Shown piece by piece: positions 1-8,561 of a stretch of 64,000 nucleotides of DNA (position 1 is the stretch's first letter; each line of letters begins with the position of its first letter). The DNA is from Streptomyces sp. NBC_00554. GTDB taxonomy: Bacteria > Actinomycetota > Actinomycetes > Streptomycetales > Streptomycetaceae. The notes under the pieces were generated by a model, which ran no database searches, was not told where the DNA came from, and saw only the letters and a program-made list of their open reading frames with translations. The stretch is taken from the NCBI RefSeq assembly GCF_041431135.1, contig NZ_CP107799.1, positions 3,224,001 to 3,288,000 on the forward strand, given 5' to 3'. Both the position numbers and the translations under genes were made by a program.

Positions 1-1360
1 CCGTCTCGCGGCGGACGATCACCCGGGCCTCGCCGTCGTTCACGGCGACGACCGGCGGGCGGAGCGCGTGGTTGTAATTGCTGGCCATGGAACGGCAGTA
101 GGCGCCGGTGGCGGGCACGGCGATGAGGTCGCCGGGCGCGAGGTCGGCGGGCAGGAAGGCATCACGTACGACGATGTCGCCGCTCTCGCAGTGCTTGCCG
201 ACGACGCGCACGAGCATGGGCTCGGCGTCACTCGCACGAGAAACGAGAGCGACGCTGTACTCGGCGTCGTAGAGAGCGGTCCGGATGTTGTCGGACATGC
301 CTCCGTCCACGGAGACGTACGTCCGGAGCCCGTCGAGCGGCTTGATGGTGCCGACCTCGTAGAGAGTGAAGGCGGTCGGGCCCACGATGGCGCGCCCGGG
401 CTCCACCGAGATCCGAGGCGTCCGCAGCTTGGCGGCCTCGCACTCACGGGTGACGATCTCGTTGAGCGCCTTGGCGATCTCGTGCGGATCGCGCGGGTCG
501 TCCTCGCTGGTGTACGCGATACCGAGGCCGCCACCGAGGTCGATCTCCGGCAGCTCGACACCGTGCTCGTCCCGGACGGCGGCGAGCAGCGCCACCACGC
601 GACGGGCGGCGACCTCGAAGCCGGCCATGTCGAAGATCTGCGACCCGATGTGGCTGTGGATCCCGACGACTTCGAGCCCGTCGAGGGCGAGAGCCCGTCG
701 TACGGCCTCCGCGGCCTGCCCGTCGGCGAGCGCGATCCCGAACTTCTGGTCCTCGTGCGCGGTCGCGATGAACTCGTGGGTGTGCGCCTCCACACCCACC
801 GTCACCCGGATCTGCACGCGCTGCCGCTTGCCGAGGGACTGCGCGATGTGGGCGACGCGGACGATCTCCTGGAAGGAGTCGAGGACGATACGTCCGACAC
901 CGCTCTCGACGGCCTTGGTGATCTCTTCGGTGGACTTGTTGTTGCCGTGGAAGGCGATGCGGTCGGCGGGCATACCCGCGGAGAGGGCGGTGGTGAGCTC
1001 ACCACCGGAACACACATCCAGGTTGAGCCCCTCTTCGTACAGCCAGCGCACGACGGCCCGGGACAGGAACGCCTTCCCGGCGTAGAAGACGTCGGCGTCG
1101 TGCCCGAAGGCGGTACGCCAGGAACGCGCCCGCGCCCGGAAGTCGGCCTCGTCCATGAAGTACGCGGGGGTGCCGAACTCCTCGGCGAGCGTGGCCACAT
1201 CGATGCCACCGACGCTGACGACCCCGTCTTCGTTACGGCTGACGGTGTGGGCCCAGACCTTCGGGTCGAGGGCGTTGAGGTCGGCGGGCGGGGCGGTGTA
1301 GTGCCCCTCGGTCAGAACATCGGCGTGACGGGGCCCGGCGGGGTGTGCGGAACGGCTCAT
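1..1360 (-). CDS. lysA: Diaminopimelate decarboxylase, 3' end cut by window edge
   Basis: PLP-dependent fold-III decarboxylase making L-lysine from meso-diaminopimelate in the cytoplasm. Reading from the ATG at 1360, the protein shows the PLP-lysine motif FYAGKAF near residue 90, a glycine-rich phosphate-binding stretch [10 protein letters not shown], the [12 protein letters not shown] segment, and CESGD near the C-terminus, all standard for LysA. About 453 residues are visible, so only a short C-terminal tail is outside the window. The nrtL gene lies 57 nt upstream on the same strand, the usual Streptomyces arrangement that continues into threonine biosynthesis. The intergenic gap holds a short tandem repeat (unit about 12 nt). 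No strong Shine-Dalgarno is seen. The family call is secure. Confidence 0.97.
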   Translation of the reverse strand, partial: MSRSAHPAGPRHADVLTEGHYTAPPADLNALDPKVWAHTVSRNEDGVVSVGGIDVATLAEEFGTPAYFMDEADFRARARSWRTAFGHDADVFYAGKAFLSRAVVRWLYEEGLNLDVCSGGELTTALSAGMPADRIAFHGNNKSTEEITKAVESGVGRIVLDSFQEIVRVAHIAQSLGKRQRVQIRVTVGVEAHTHEFIATAHEDQKFGIALADGQAAEAVRRALALDGLEVVGIHSHIGSQIFDMAGFEVAARRVVALLAAVRDEHGVELPEIDLGGGLGIAYTSEDDPRDPHEIAKALNEIVTRECEAAKLRTPRISVEPGRAIVGPTAFTLYEVGTIKPLDGLRTYVSVDGGMSDNIRTALYDAEYSVALVSRASDAEPMLVRVVGKHCESGDIVVRDAFLPADLAPGDLIAVPATGAYCRSMASNYNHALRPPVVAVNDGEARVIVRRET

Positions 1361-1417
1361 GTCTGTGGGCTTTCTGCTGTGTCATCTGCGGTGTCGTCTG
1401 CAGTGTCGTCTGCTGTT

Positions 1418-2434
1418 TCAGAGATGTTCGGGTGCACTGATGCCGAGCAGGGACAGGCCACCGGCCAGCACCGTCCCGGCGGCTTCGGCGAGCGCGAGCC
1501 GGGCACGGTGGGCGGCCGAGGGTTTCTCGTCACCGACCGGCAGCACCGTGTGCTGGAAGTCGAGAAGGGCGTCGGCGGTGGTGACGAGATGCCGGGCGAG
1601 CCGGTCGGGGGCGCGGTGGGTGGCGGCGGCGCTGAGGACGCGGGGGTATTCGGCAAGGGGGGCGAGGAGGTCCTGCGCTTCGGATACGTCGCCGGGAGCA
1701 CTGTCGAAGCCGAGCGCGGCGGCGTTGCGGCTGAGGGCCCGGGTACGGGCGTAGGCGTACCGGACGCGGAAGAGGGGATTGCTCTCACGCTGGACGAGAT
1801 GGTCCGCGGTGATCCTGGGCCGGTCGTGGGGCGCGGGGTGGAGGAGGGCCCAGCGGGCGGCGTCGTGGCCGAGGGGGGCGGGGTCCTCGGGGGCGGGCAC
1901 GGGGCGGAGATCGACGGGTTCGGCGTGATGGACCTCGGCGCGGCCGCCCTGGGTGGCGATGATCCGTACGAGGGTGTCGGCGAGGAGCTCGGCACGGGTG
2001 TCGTGGGGGACGCGGAGGGCGATGACCTGCTCGGCGAGGGTGTCGCCGTCCCCGTACCGGTCCCCGTACTCGTCCCCATTTCCGTACCCGTACCGGCTGC
2101 CTTGCTGGAGGATCTCGGTCACGAGCGTCCGGGCGAGTTCTTGGGCGACTTCTTGATTGAGGCTGATGTTCAGAAATCCGGGTCCGGTGATCGCGACCTC
2201 GCTGACACCGGCCGCGCCCCTGAGGTGCGTCCGCAGGATCTCGGCAACCTGCCGCGGCGCCCGCCCGGCCGGACGCGCCAGCTGCAACGCGATGTTCGTG
2301 GCGTAGTCCCCACATCCGCCGGGCCCGGGAGAGGTCACCACGGCCCGTTCCGGCACCGCCACGCTCAGTTCCCCCTCATCCACGGCACAACGCACCGCGC
2401 GCAGCACGGTACGGGAGAGCTCGACGGGGGTCAC
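1418..2434 (-). CDS. nrtL: ArgS-related anticodon-binding protein NrtL
   Basis: 338-aa protein made of the two ends of an arginyl-tRNA synthetase without the catalytic core. Residues about 40-105 resemble the ArgRS N-terminal domain (DYATNIALQLA-type motif, then GPGFLNISL). The C-terminal 120 residues resemble the DALR anticodon-binding domain. The HIGH and KMSKS motifs are absent, so it cannot be a synthetase. A low-complexity Tyr/Gly/Asp segment around residues 113-133 links the parts. It sits directly upstream of lysA in the same orientation and is probably co-transcribed. Its role is not established; tRNA binding or regulation is inferred from the domains. Identification rests on the domain pattern and the lysA linkage. 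Confidence 0.85.
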   Translation of the reverse strand: MTPVELSRTVLRAVRCAVDEGELSVAVPERAVVTSPGPGGCGDYATNIALQLARPAGRAPRQVAEILRTHLRGAAGVSEVAITGPGFLNISLNQEVAQELARTLVTEILQQGSRYGYGNGDEYGDRYGDGDTLAEQVIALRVPHDTRAELLADTLVRIIATQGGRAEVHHAEPVDLRPVPAPEDPAPLGHDAARWALLHPAPHDRPRITADHLVQRESNPLFRVRYAYARTRALSRNAAALGFDSAPGDVSEAQDLLAPLAEYPRVLSAAATHRAPDRLARHLVTTADALLDFQHTVLPVGDEKPSAAHRARLALAEAAGTVLAGGLSLLGISAPEHL

Positions 2435-2659
2435 GGGACAAGCCTAGGGGAGGAGGGGGGTGGGTAGGCGAGTCGGTTTGGGGGTGGGTCCGGGATGTGG
2501 ACGGGGGTGGGAGGCGGATTCGGGGCGGGGGCGCCTCGTGGGTGAGGTGGGCGGAGGTGGGCGACCGGGCGGCGACGTTGGTGGTGCGCGCGGGCGTCGG
2601 TCGGTGGGGTGTGAGTGGCGGTTCGTGAGCGACGGGCAGGTCGGTCGGCGAGTAGCCCG

Positions 2660-3196
2660 TCAGTGACCGGTACGTCCGGCCCTCTCGGCCCGCTCGGCTC
2701 TCTCGGCCTCCTCGGCACCGAAGGCGCCGTGGAACGATGACCCGGCGTCGCCCCCATCACCACCAGCGCCGACACCACTGGCGCCGCTGGCAACACTGCC
2801 ACTGCCGCCACCGCCGCTCCCTCGACGCTCCATCAACTGCCGTACGAGCCGTACGAGTTCGGCGGGCTCGAAGGGCTTGGCGAGGAATGCGTCGACCCCC
2901 ACATCGAGTCCGCTCTCGACCTCGTACTGAGTGCAGGCACTGACGATGGCGAGGGGAAGATTCCGGGTCCGTGGATCGGCCCGGAGCCGAGCGGCGGTGC
3001 GCAATCCGTCCAGCCGAGGCATGACCACATCGAGTGTCACCACATCGGGCCGCACCTGATGCACGACGTCCAGGCATTCGGCACCATCGGCCGCGGTCAC
3101 GACCTCGAAACCCTCCAGCTCGAGATTGACCCTGATCAGCTGCCGGATGACCTTGTTGTCGTCCACAACAAGCACCCGACCCGACGCGCCTGGCAC
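2660..3196 (-). CDS. Orphan single-domain response regulator
   Basis: CheY-like receiver domain. Motifs visible are VLVVDDNK (acidic pair), the phosphoacceptor Asp in TLDVVMP, the Ser in IVSACT and the conserved Lys in LAKPF. No output domain follows; the last 60 residues are Gly/Ala/Ser-rich and end in an ERA-type tandem repeat, so probably disordered. The GTG at 3196 (product starts M-PGASGRVLVV) is preferred because everything upstream in frame is low-complexity and lacks domain content; an ATG at 3349 would add 51 residues. No kinase gene is adjacent. Output presumably goes through protein-protein contact. The gene lies just upstream of the tRNA-Arg integration hotspot on the opposite strand. 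Confidence 0.85.
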   Translation of the reverse strand: MPGASGRVLVVDDNKVIRQLIRVNLELEGFEVVTAADGAECLDVVHQVRPDVVTLDVVMPRLDGLRTAARLRADPRTRNLPLAIVSACTQYEVESGLDVGVDAFLAKPFEPAELVRLVRQLMERRGSGGGGSGSVASGASGVGAGGDGGDAGSSFHGAFGAEEAERAERAERAGRTGH

Positions 3197-3395
3197 AACT
3201 TGAGAGTAGGTCCGCACCCACCGCCGCGTCCGGGTTTTCCCCACTTCCACCCCCTGCGGACGCCCCTCTTCCAACCCCGCCCGGAACCCGCCACTCCCCC
3301 GACAACACCCCGCCCCACCCCCACCGAAACCCATGCCCGTCACCCCCAAAAGAGCTGGTAGGGTTCTACCCGTCGCCGCACAAAGCGCCCGACAC

Positions 3396-3467
3396 GCCCC
3401 CGTAGCTCAGGGGATAGAGCAACGGCCTCCGGAGCCGTGTGCGCAGGTTCGAATCCTGCCGGGGGCA
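3396..3467 (+). tRNA. tRNA-Arg (anticodon CCG)
   Basis: Full cloverleaf in 72 nt without encoded CCA. The acceptor stem pairs GCCCCCG with CGGGGGC plus discriminator A. The D-arm is AGCTC...GAGC. The anticodon stem is ACGGC/GCCGT around loop CTCCGGA, so the anticodon is CCG. The T-arm contains the invariant GGTTCGAATCC. This intact copy borders the island: the anticodon-loop-to-3'-end part is repeated at 14031 and 23888, so the gene is the attachment site of the integrative elements and is rebuilt by their att sequence. Confidence 0.97.
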
Positions 3468-3468
3468 C
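3426..3468 (+). repeat. Attachment site copy 1 (3' end of tRNA-Arg), left end of island
   Basis: A 43-nt stretch running from the anticodon loop of the tRNA to one base past its discriminator. It is identical to 14031-14073 and 23888-23930. It marks the left end of integrative element 1, whose integrase lies about 1.2 kb inside. An att core covering a tRNA 3' half is the normal arrangement for tyrosine integrases of actinomycete integrative elements. Confidence 0.92.
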
Positions 3469-3899
3469 TCGCCAGTCAGCCAGCAAGAACCAAGCTCTGA
3501 CCTGCGCGGATGCCGACATGAGAGAGCGGGAGTCAGTCTCACTGACTCCCGCTCTTTCTCGTTGTCTCTCACTGTTCGCGACACGCCTCCGACACACTCT
3601 TGTGCCGTAGGGTGCTGCGGCATGCCACGCCACCCGCGGTGAGGATGGTGCGATGAACGAGGGGTTGAGGCCCTGATCGCCGGAGGCTGTGGGCTGCTCG
3701 GCGCTTTGGCTGCGACTGGCGGCGGCGTGCGGGGCCCGCACGGGTGCCGCGAAGGCGCTTGAAGTAACCCTTGACCAGGCGTCGGGGCAAGAACTAGCCG
3801 AGCACCACGTCTACGAACCACTGACCAGGGCGGACGGACTCGAACCGTCACTACCGCTGTATTCAACCCTGGCAAGTAGCCGGGCCCACTAGAGCAGGG
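3469..3899. other. 431-bp stretch without a gene, att-proximal
   Basis: Apart from the hairpin at 3523-3555 no convincing coding region is seen on either strand. At 3580-3599 there is a 20-mer that recurs with one mismatch at 22412-22431. Its position, about 110 nt inside att1, matches that of a second 20-mer behind att2 and suggests an integrase arm-binding region. Confidence 0.5.
3523..3555. terminator. Hairpin terminator behind tRNA-Arg/att1
   Basis: Perfect 15-bp inverted repeat (AGAGCGGGAGTCAGT / ACTGACTCCCGCTCT) with a 3-nt loop, followed by TTTCTC. It should end transcription of tRNA-Arg. A homologous hairpin with compensating base changes stands behind att2 at 14126. Confidence 0.85.
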
Positions 3900-4526
3900 T
3901 TACGGCTTATCCCAGACTTGGACAGTAACCCTTGCCGTCTCGTCAACGGCGTTCACTTCCTCCACTGCTACGAATGCAGTGCGTCCCGAGTCAGTGATCA
4001 GACAAATACTTCGTCCAGCAGGAACAAACACACTTTGCCTGGATTGTGTTTTCGCCAGGAGCGTGCACTCAGCGGCATCCGGAGTTTCCCCCGAAGGTAC
4101 AAGCGCCACGTCTTCGCTCTCGAAGTCCGCTTCCAACTGGTCCCGAATACTGTAGAAGAGGATATCCGCACTGGTAGCCTGCGCCTGTTCTGGAGGAATC
4201 AAGTCCAGGTCGTAGCGGGCCGTGGTGAGCAGAAGTGTGCCTGACCAGCGGATGGCAGTTGATCCAGATGGAGAGGGCTCGTCACCTGAAGTTCCAGACG
4301 GTACGGATGCTTTGGCAGTGACAGTAGCGGTAGTCGTGACAAAAGCCGTCACGGTTGCGGATGCACCTGCGGGTGAATCAACACCCACCGCCGGTAAGCC
4401 GATGAACCCTACCAGGAACGTTAGGGCCGAAACGGCAGCACCGATTAAGGAGGCCACGGCGGTCCAGTGTTCGGGCGTTTTTGGTGCCCTTGGTGTGCCA
4501 CCGCTCGTTGGGGCGGAATGGGTCAC
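3900..4526 (-). CDS. Membrane-anchored hypothetical protein
   Basis: 208 residues: a polar N-terminus of about 22 residues, one transmembrane segment (about residues 23-47, AVASLIGAAVSALTFLVGFI), a Thr/Val/Ala-rich linker containing repeated T-T-A-T-V-T motifs, and a C-terminal domain of about 120 residues predicted to lie outside the membrane. I do not recognise the domain. It is the first gene inside att1, downstream of and co-directional with int1. Codon use is a little less GC-rich than the flanking chromosome. It may be element cargo. Two cysteines in the C-terminal part could form a disulfide (inference). Confidence 0.6.
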   Translation of the reverse strand: MTHSAPTSGGTPRAPKTPEHWTAVASLIGAAVSALTFLVGFIGLPAVGVDSPAGASATVTAFVTTTATVTAKASVPSGTSGDEPSPSGSTAIRWSGTLLLTTARYDLDLIPPEQAQATSADILFYSIRDQLEADFESEDVALVPSGETPDAAECTLLAKTQSRQSVFVPAGRSICLITDSGRTAFVAVEEVNAVDETARVTVQVWDKP

Positions 4527-4714
4527 GTAGTCCTCCGAAATGAGCCTCGACGCTCGATGGTCTCACTCCGACACCTCCCCGTATATATTTCACCCAACTC
4601 TGCCGCAAGTCCGCACCTAACGCTTCGTGATGCCGTGGGTAGGGATGTATCGGAAGCCTAACCTTCCGCTATGCGCACAAGCATCTCGAAATAATTCCCG
4701 AGCTTGATTTCCCG

Positions 4715-6178
4715 CTAAATTCCGTCGCCTTCTTCCTCCAGCGACTGTGCAATCTTTGCGTTGGCGGCTTCTTCGTGACCGTCGATGCAGCCGTGATACC
4801 GCCGGTGAATCACCTCCGGAGAATTGCCGACCCTGCGAGCCACTTCAGCGATGGGCACCCCCGCGTTCAGCCATCGCGTGATGCGCGCGTGGCGCAAGTC
4901 GTAAGGGCGACCGGCCAACGGCGATTCGACGCGGTCCGGCGGAAGGGCGTACTCACGCGCCTCCTCCCACACGCGCCAGTACGTGGATGAGCCGACGACT
5001 CCCCCGCGCTCGTTGCCGAACACCCGCCTCTCCTTGGCCGTCCCGAACTCCTTCAGATGCGCCCGGAGGATGGCGACCAGGACGGGCGGAATGGGCACAG
5101 GTCGATCTGTGTCCGCCTCTCGGGCCTTTAGGCCCTGGCGGTCGTGCCGCTCCCCGGAGTCGGTCCACTGCTTGCCCGAAACAGGACGTGTCTCCCGCAG
5201 CGTCAGCGTTCCCCAACCCGTCTCCGGTAGGTGGCAGTCGGACAGCCGTAGTCCTACCGCCTCAGCAGGCCGAAGCCCCGCGTAGTACAGCACCGCGTAG
5301 AACGCCACAAGACGACGGCCGCGGTTACGATCCCACGACCCGACGTAGGAGACGGCAGTGAGCAACTGGCGCCCCTGGACGGCATTCGCGAGAACGCGAC
5401 GATCAACAGCACTGTCAGAGCCGCCTCGCTTTCTGCGGGCCCGCAGGAGCGGATTCGCCGGGAGCTCTCCGACATCCACCGCGTGTTCAAGTGCGGTGTT
5501 CAGGGCACGGCGCCGCCGCTTGTACGTCTCCCCTGCCGCCCGGGCGCCGTCCAGTCGGTAGTTGAGCCGATACATCACGTCTTCGAACGCCTCAGCGTCA
5601 CCCAAGTCGGCTACCGCTCGGTCCTTGGTCGTGAGCCACTCGTACGCGGCTTTCAGTTCGGCCGGCGGATCCTCCCCAGCGTTCGCGGGGACAACTCCCC
5701 ACCGGAACGCCAGCCGCAGGTCCGTGTCCTTGGGGGCGCCCTCCCCGCGCTTCACCATCGCGAGCGCCACAGCCGCAAGACCGTCCGCCATGCTTTCGCG
5801 CGTCTTGGCGGCGCTGGTGCGCCACCGCCCAGCAACGTACTTCCGGCAGAATTCGAACCACCGCAATGGCGCCTCGGCCTCGGCCGCTTCGACCGCTTCC
5901 GCCGCCGCGCGGACTTCGGACTCAGACAACCCTGATTCGATCTCGAACGCCTCACCGCGCCGGTTCATGGCCTGCCACAGCTCCGACCGCCGACTCTCGG
6001 CGAGTGCGGACGTGGCGAAAGTGGCACCGTGCACCTGTCCGGCAACCACCCAACGCGGCTGGTAGGGGCGGGACTTCCGCCCCGTGCTCGCGACATTCCA
6101 CAGCTTGACGTCCAGGGAGTACCCCGGCCGGGCCGATCCCCGAGAGCGGCCAGCAGAGGTGTCGTTCGTCGCGCTCAC
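4715..6178 (-). CDS. int: Tyrosine site-specific integrase of element 1
   Basis: Phage-type integrase of the element at tRNA-Arg. It shows an N-terminal arm-binding/SAM-like region, then the catalytic domain with the first Arg in YYAGLRPAEAVGL, the H-x-x-R box in YDLRHARITRWL, and the nucleophilic Tyr in HRRYHGCIDG near the C-terminus. The GTG at 6178 is chosen: it has GGGAGGA six bases upstream and overlaps the xis stop by the GTGA arrangement. A start at 6286 would overlap xis in another frame. It is clearly homologous to int2 (16143-17534) and to the broken integrase at 24079, sharing for example WTDSGxRxDxxGLK. It acts on the 43-nt att core. It appears intact. Confidence 0.93.
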   Translation of the reverse strand: MSATNDTSAGRSRGSARPGYSLDVKLWNVASTGRKSRPYQPRWVVAGQVHGATFATSALAESRRSELWQAMNRRGEAFEIESGLSESEVRAAAEAVEAAEAEAPLRWFEFCRKYVAGRWRTSAAKTRESMADGLAAVALAMVKRGEGAPKDTDLRLAFRWGVVPANAGEDPPAELKAAYEWLTTKDRAVADLGDAEAFEDVMYRLNYRLDGARAAGETYKRRRRALNTALEHAVDVGELPANPLLRARRKRGGSDSAVDRRVLANAVQGRQLLTAVSYVGSWDRNRGRRLVAFYAVLYYAGLRPAEAVGLRLSDCHLPETGWGTLTLRETRPVSGKQWTDSGERHDRQGLKAREADTDRPVPIPPVLVAILRAHLKEFGTAKERRVFGNERGGVVGSSTYWRVWEEAREYALPPDRVESPLAGRPYDLRHARITRWLNAGVPIAEVARRVGNSPEVIHRRYHGCIDGHEEAANAKIAQSLEEEGDGI

Positions 6179-6368
6179 GCAGCGTCCTCCCGCTCCGCAA
6201 GCCACCGCTCGTACTCGGATCGTCGAATGCGCACGTCGCCGTTCGGCAGCTTGATCGAGCGGGGACCCTTCCCAAGTTGGCGCCACCGGTAGAAGGTCGA
6301 CGGGGCGACCTTCTACCGGTGATGGCCTCCTTATCGGTCATCTTCTCGTCCAGCGCGCGGGCGCTCAT
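6175..6368 (-). pseudogene. xis: Excisionase (HTH, MerR/AlpA-like) with a -1 frameshift
   Basis: The 5' part reads MSARALDEKMTDKEAIT from the ATG at 6368. The 3' part reads VAPSTFYRWRQLGKGPRSIK and on to ERWLAEREDAA and the stop at 6175, overlapping the int GTG. The two parts are typical of an integrase-linked excisionase (TxYRWR recognition helix and RSIKLPNGxVR wing), but they lie in frames that differ by one base. In the second frame a TAG stands two codons before VAP and no start codon is available. The break falls inside a perfect 16-bp inverted repeat (6284-6321). A -1 slip at AGA-AGG would restore a 64-aa protein. It is either a dead gene or one needing recoding; excision should be impaired if dead. 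Confidence 0.75.
6284..6321. repeat. Perfect 16-bp inverted repeat inside xis
   Basis: CACCGGTAGAAGGTCG and its exact reverse complement are separated by the 6-nt spacer ACGGGG. One arm is the normal TFYRW coding sequence. The other arm replaces what should be the codons just upstream, so it looks like a templated copy that created the frameshift, rather than an operator. Confidence 0.8.
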
Positions 6369-6513
6369 GTCGCCGTCCCTTCGGCTTCAATCGAGCCGGA
6401 CAGCCCGGACAGCTCCAATTCCGACTGTCCGAGTCGTTCGTGCTGGCCAAGTGGGGGAACCGGACAGACGGACAACTCGGACACCTCAGGTGCGCTCTGC
6501 GGTCGGCCCGCAC
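6331..6513 (-). CDS. Possible small CP-x-CP zinc-ribbon protein
   Basis: From the GTG at 6513 the frame gives a 60-aa Arg-rich peptide with two Cys-Pro pairs (RCPSCPSV and SCPGCPAR) 24 residues apart, a plausible four-Cys zinc ribbon. The repeated TGTCCG/CGGACA words here are the codons of these pairs. A matching segment occurs in element 2 at 19598, where the two halves are in different frames. The 3' end overlaps the xis start. No good ribosome-binding site is visible. The call rests mainly on its recurrence in both elements. Confidence 0.35.
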   Translation of the reverse strand: MRADRRAHLRCPSCPSVRFPHLASTNDSDSRNWSCPGCPARLKPKGRRHERPRAGREDDR

Positions 6514-6609
6514 TGAGTCGGCCAATTCCGACCCGACCGAGTGCGGGGTCCGGCCGTCGCTGTAGGAGCTGAGCGGACGGACCCTGCGGCAGGCGGCTAC
6601 TGTGCGGGC

Positions 6610-6771
6610 ATGGACGGGGAGCCAGAGATTCGGATGCGGCCATGCAAGTGGTGCGATACACCGGTTTCGCAGCCTGGGCGGTGGCGTCGACGGCGTTTCT
6701 GCAACCGTGAGCACCGCTTGAAGCACCGCGGGGCGTCAGCCGTCGGCCAATTTCTGGACTGGCTGCTGTAG
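6610..6771 (+). CDS. Small zinc-finger-like protein
   Basis: 53 aa from the ATG at 6610, reading M-DGEPEIRMRPCKWCDTPV and on. It contains CKWC followed 17 residues later by C-x3-H in RRRFCNREHR, a likely zinc-binding knuckle with an Arg-rich stretch. Short C-x2-C/Arg-rich proteins of this kind are common on Streptomyces integrative elements. It is oriented opposite to its neighbours. An upstream in-frame ATG at 6541 gives no recognisable extra sequence. Function unknown. Confidence 0.5.
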   Translation: MDGEPEIRMRPCKWCDTPVSQPGRWRRRRFCNREHRLKHRGASAVGQFLDWLL

Positions 6772-6775
6772 TTGG

Positions 6776-7157
6776 TCAAGCAGCGCGCTGTCCCTCGGCG
6801 TTGATGCACAGCCCACAGATGCCGTGCAAGGTCGGGATGCAGTAACCGGCATCGAGAAGGCAGCGGGGGCAGGTACGTCGGGCGAGCATCGCCAGCGCGA
6901 GCGCACCCCACGTGCGCCACGTCATCGGCCGTACCAGCTTGGCGCAGTCGACGCGGTAGAGGTAGGCGACGCGCACGCCCCCGTCGCGCCGGTTGACCCG
7001 CATCGCTTGCGCGGCGATCGGCTAACCGCCCGGACGCAGCCCCTTGGCGCTGAGCTGTCGTCGGGTGGCGAGGTCGTCGGGGGCCAGTCGCCACGGGTAG
7101 GTGGGATGGCTGCATCGCGCCGGTCGGGTCGTAGCACTTGCCGAATGCCGCGGACAT
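6776..7157 (-). pseudogene. RRQRL-motif zinc-binding protein, two lesions
   Basis: The family is found on actinomycete integrative elements and has an N-terminal DPTGA...PTYPWR segment, the RRQL motif and a C-terminal zinc ribbon. Here MSAAFGKCYDPTGA starts at the ATG at 7157, but the continuation PTYPWRLAPDDLATRRQL is in another frame (one-base shift). Then RPGG is followed by a TAG where the family has Gln (CAG to TAG), after which PIAAQAMRVNRRDGG...YLYRVD and CPRCLLDAGY...CGLC continue in the same frame. One frameshift plus one nonsense codon make this a pseudogene. The ATG at 7003 could still express the 75-aa zinc-ribbon half. Confidence 0.7.
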
Positions 7158-7818
7158 CGGGGAACGACGTGCAGCGAGGGACCGTGGGCGCGCTCAGCCT
7201 TCAACGCATCGCGCAGCAGGCGGGCGTTGGCAGCCGAGCAGTGCACCGTAGTCCGGACGGCCTCCGCGTTCAGCTCCGCGTCCATCCACGATGCGGTGAC
7301 CGCGCACGCCTCGTTCAGCAGGTCATCGAAGGTGCGCTGCGATTTGCCCGCGGCCTTGGTCGTCGGCTGTCGCCGCGGGCGCGGCTTGGGCGCGGGCGGT
7401 TGTGCCGGCGCTTTCGCCAGTGAGGGCGGCGCGGGGGTGTCCTGTTCGGTGGAGGGAGCGAGTTCGCCCAGGCGCAGCATCACGCGTTCGCGCCGCGGAG
7501 TCTTCCAGTGCCGCTTCCATCCGAACCGCTCGCGCAGGTCCGCGCGGGCCAACTGCCGCTCCTTCTCCAGCACCAGGGCCGCGCTATAGGAGGTGACCTC
7601 CCACAGCGTCATCCGGCGCCACAGCGCGAACGTGGAAGGGAACGCGAGCAGCCAGCGGGAAACCCGGATCTTCTCCATACGGCGACCGGTCGCCGCGCCG
7701 ATCCTCACGGCGTAGACATGCGCGCCGATCTCGGAGAACGCCACCCACAACAGCGGCATCGTGCCGTGCGCGACCTTCGCCGACAGGGAGTGCCCGGCGG
7801 CCACGTTCAGCCCACGCG
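7158..7818 (-). pseudogene. DUF2637/SpdB-like transfer membrane protein, N-terminus deleted
   Basis: The frame carries the C-terminal part of a DUF2637 (SpdB-like) protein: AKVAHGTMPLLWVAFSEIG, then RMEKIRVSRWLLAFPSTFALWRRM and WEVTSYSAALVLEKERQLARAD, then a Pro/Ala/Arg-rich cytoplasmic tail. Such proteins act in intramycelial plasmid or AICE spread. The usual first transmembrane helices are missing. Upstream of about 7818 the frame turns into antisense of the HTH/PLD gene, so the head was removed by a deletion that fused two divergent genes. The tail runs in frame into the RRQRL pseudogene without a stop, another sign of decay. No good start codon is left. Confidence 0.65.
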
Positions 7819-7823
7819 CGATA

Positions 7824-8561
7824 GTGGACTTGGGCCTGACGCTCGATGAGGTCGCCCAACGGCTCGGGGTCGCGTCGAAGACGGTCGAACGATGGATCAA
7901 CGAGCCTGAGCGCAAGCCATATCGTCGATTCCAGTACGCGACAGCCTCGCTTCTGAAGTGCGAAGTGTCGTACCTGTGGCCGGACGAACGCACATCCGCG
8001 GAGGTCACTGCCTCTGGCAACGCGGAGTTGGTCAGGCTCTATCCACATCGGTCCGTCGTGATGCAAACCCTCTGGACGAACCTCTACTCCAAGGCGACTC
8101 GCCAGTTTGACCTGTTGGTGTACTCCGGGTTCTGGCTCACAGAAGACGCGACGTTCCACCGCATCGTGAAAGAGAAGTCAGCCAACGGAGTACCCATCCG
8201 CCTCATCCTGGGAGAGCCCACGTCGCCGGCCGTGGCCGTGCGCGGCGAGGACGAAGGGATCGACGCGGCGATGGCAGGCAAGATCCGGAACGCCCTCATC
8301 AACTACGGCCCGCTCTTCGGTCTCCCCGGGGTGGAGTTCCGGTTGCACGGTACGACCCTCTACAACTCGATCTACCGGGCCGATGACGAGATGCTGGCGA
8401 ACGGGCACCTCTACGGCGTCGGCGCCTGCATGGCGCCCGTGCTGCACCTGCGACGCGTGCCCGGCGGTGAACTTTTCGACGCATACGCTGAGAGCGTTGA
8501 GAAGGTCTGGGAATCGGCCCGCTCGATCTCTTCACCTGCCGATTGGGAAGGCACTGCCTGA
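7824..8561 (+). CDS. HTH regulator with PLD-like C-terminal domain, possibly 5'-truncated
   Basis: Cytoplasmic regulator typical of AICEs. The N-terminal HTH reads GLTLDEVAQRLGVASKTVERWI. The C-terminal domain contains FDLLVYSGFWL, the repeat GVPIRLILGEP and the signature LYNSIYRADDEMLANGHLYG that these proteins share with phospholipase-D-like folds. The GTG at 7824 is taken as start, giving M-DLGLTLDEV. The family usually has a few more N-terminal residues, and the sequence before 7820 belongs to the truncated SpdB gene, so the true start was probably lost at the junction. It abuts the Nudix gene (1-nt overlap), the same pairing as in other Streptomyces elements. An ATG at 7761 would read through antisense sequence. 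Confidence 0.7.
   Translation: MDLGLTLDEVAQRLGVASKTVERWINEPERKPYRRFQYATASLLKCEVSYLWPDERTSAEVTASGNAELVRLYPHRSVVMQTLWTNLYSKATRQFDLLVYSGFWLTEDATFHRIVKEKSANGVPIRLILGEPTSPAVAVRGEDEGIDAAMAGKIRNALINYGPLFGLPGVEFRLHGTTLYNSIYRADDEMLANGHLYGVGACMAPVLHLRRVPGGELFDAYAESVEKVWESARSISSPADWEGTA

Noticed and set aside
68..2467. 799-aa plus-strand frame opposite lysA and nrtL
   Set aside because: Spans two genes on the other strand and their gap; clear shadow.
6395..6490. TGTCCG/CGGACA clusters as replication iterons
   Set aside because: They are largely explained as Cys-Pro codons of a small ORF also present in element 2; kept only as a secondary possibility.
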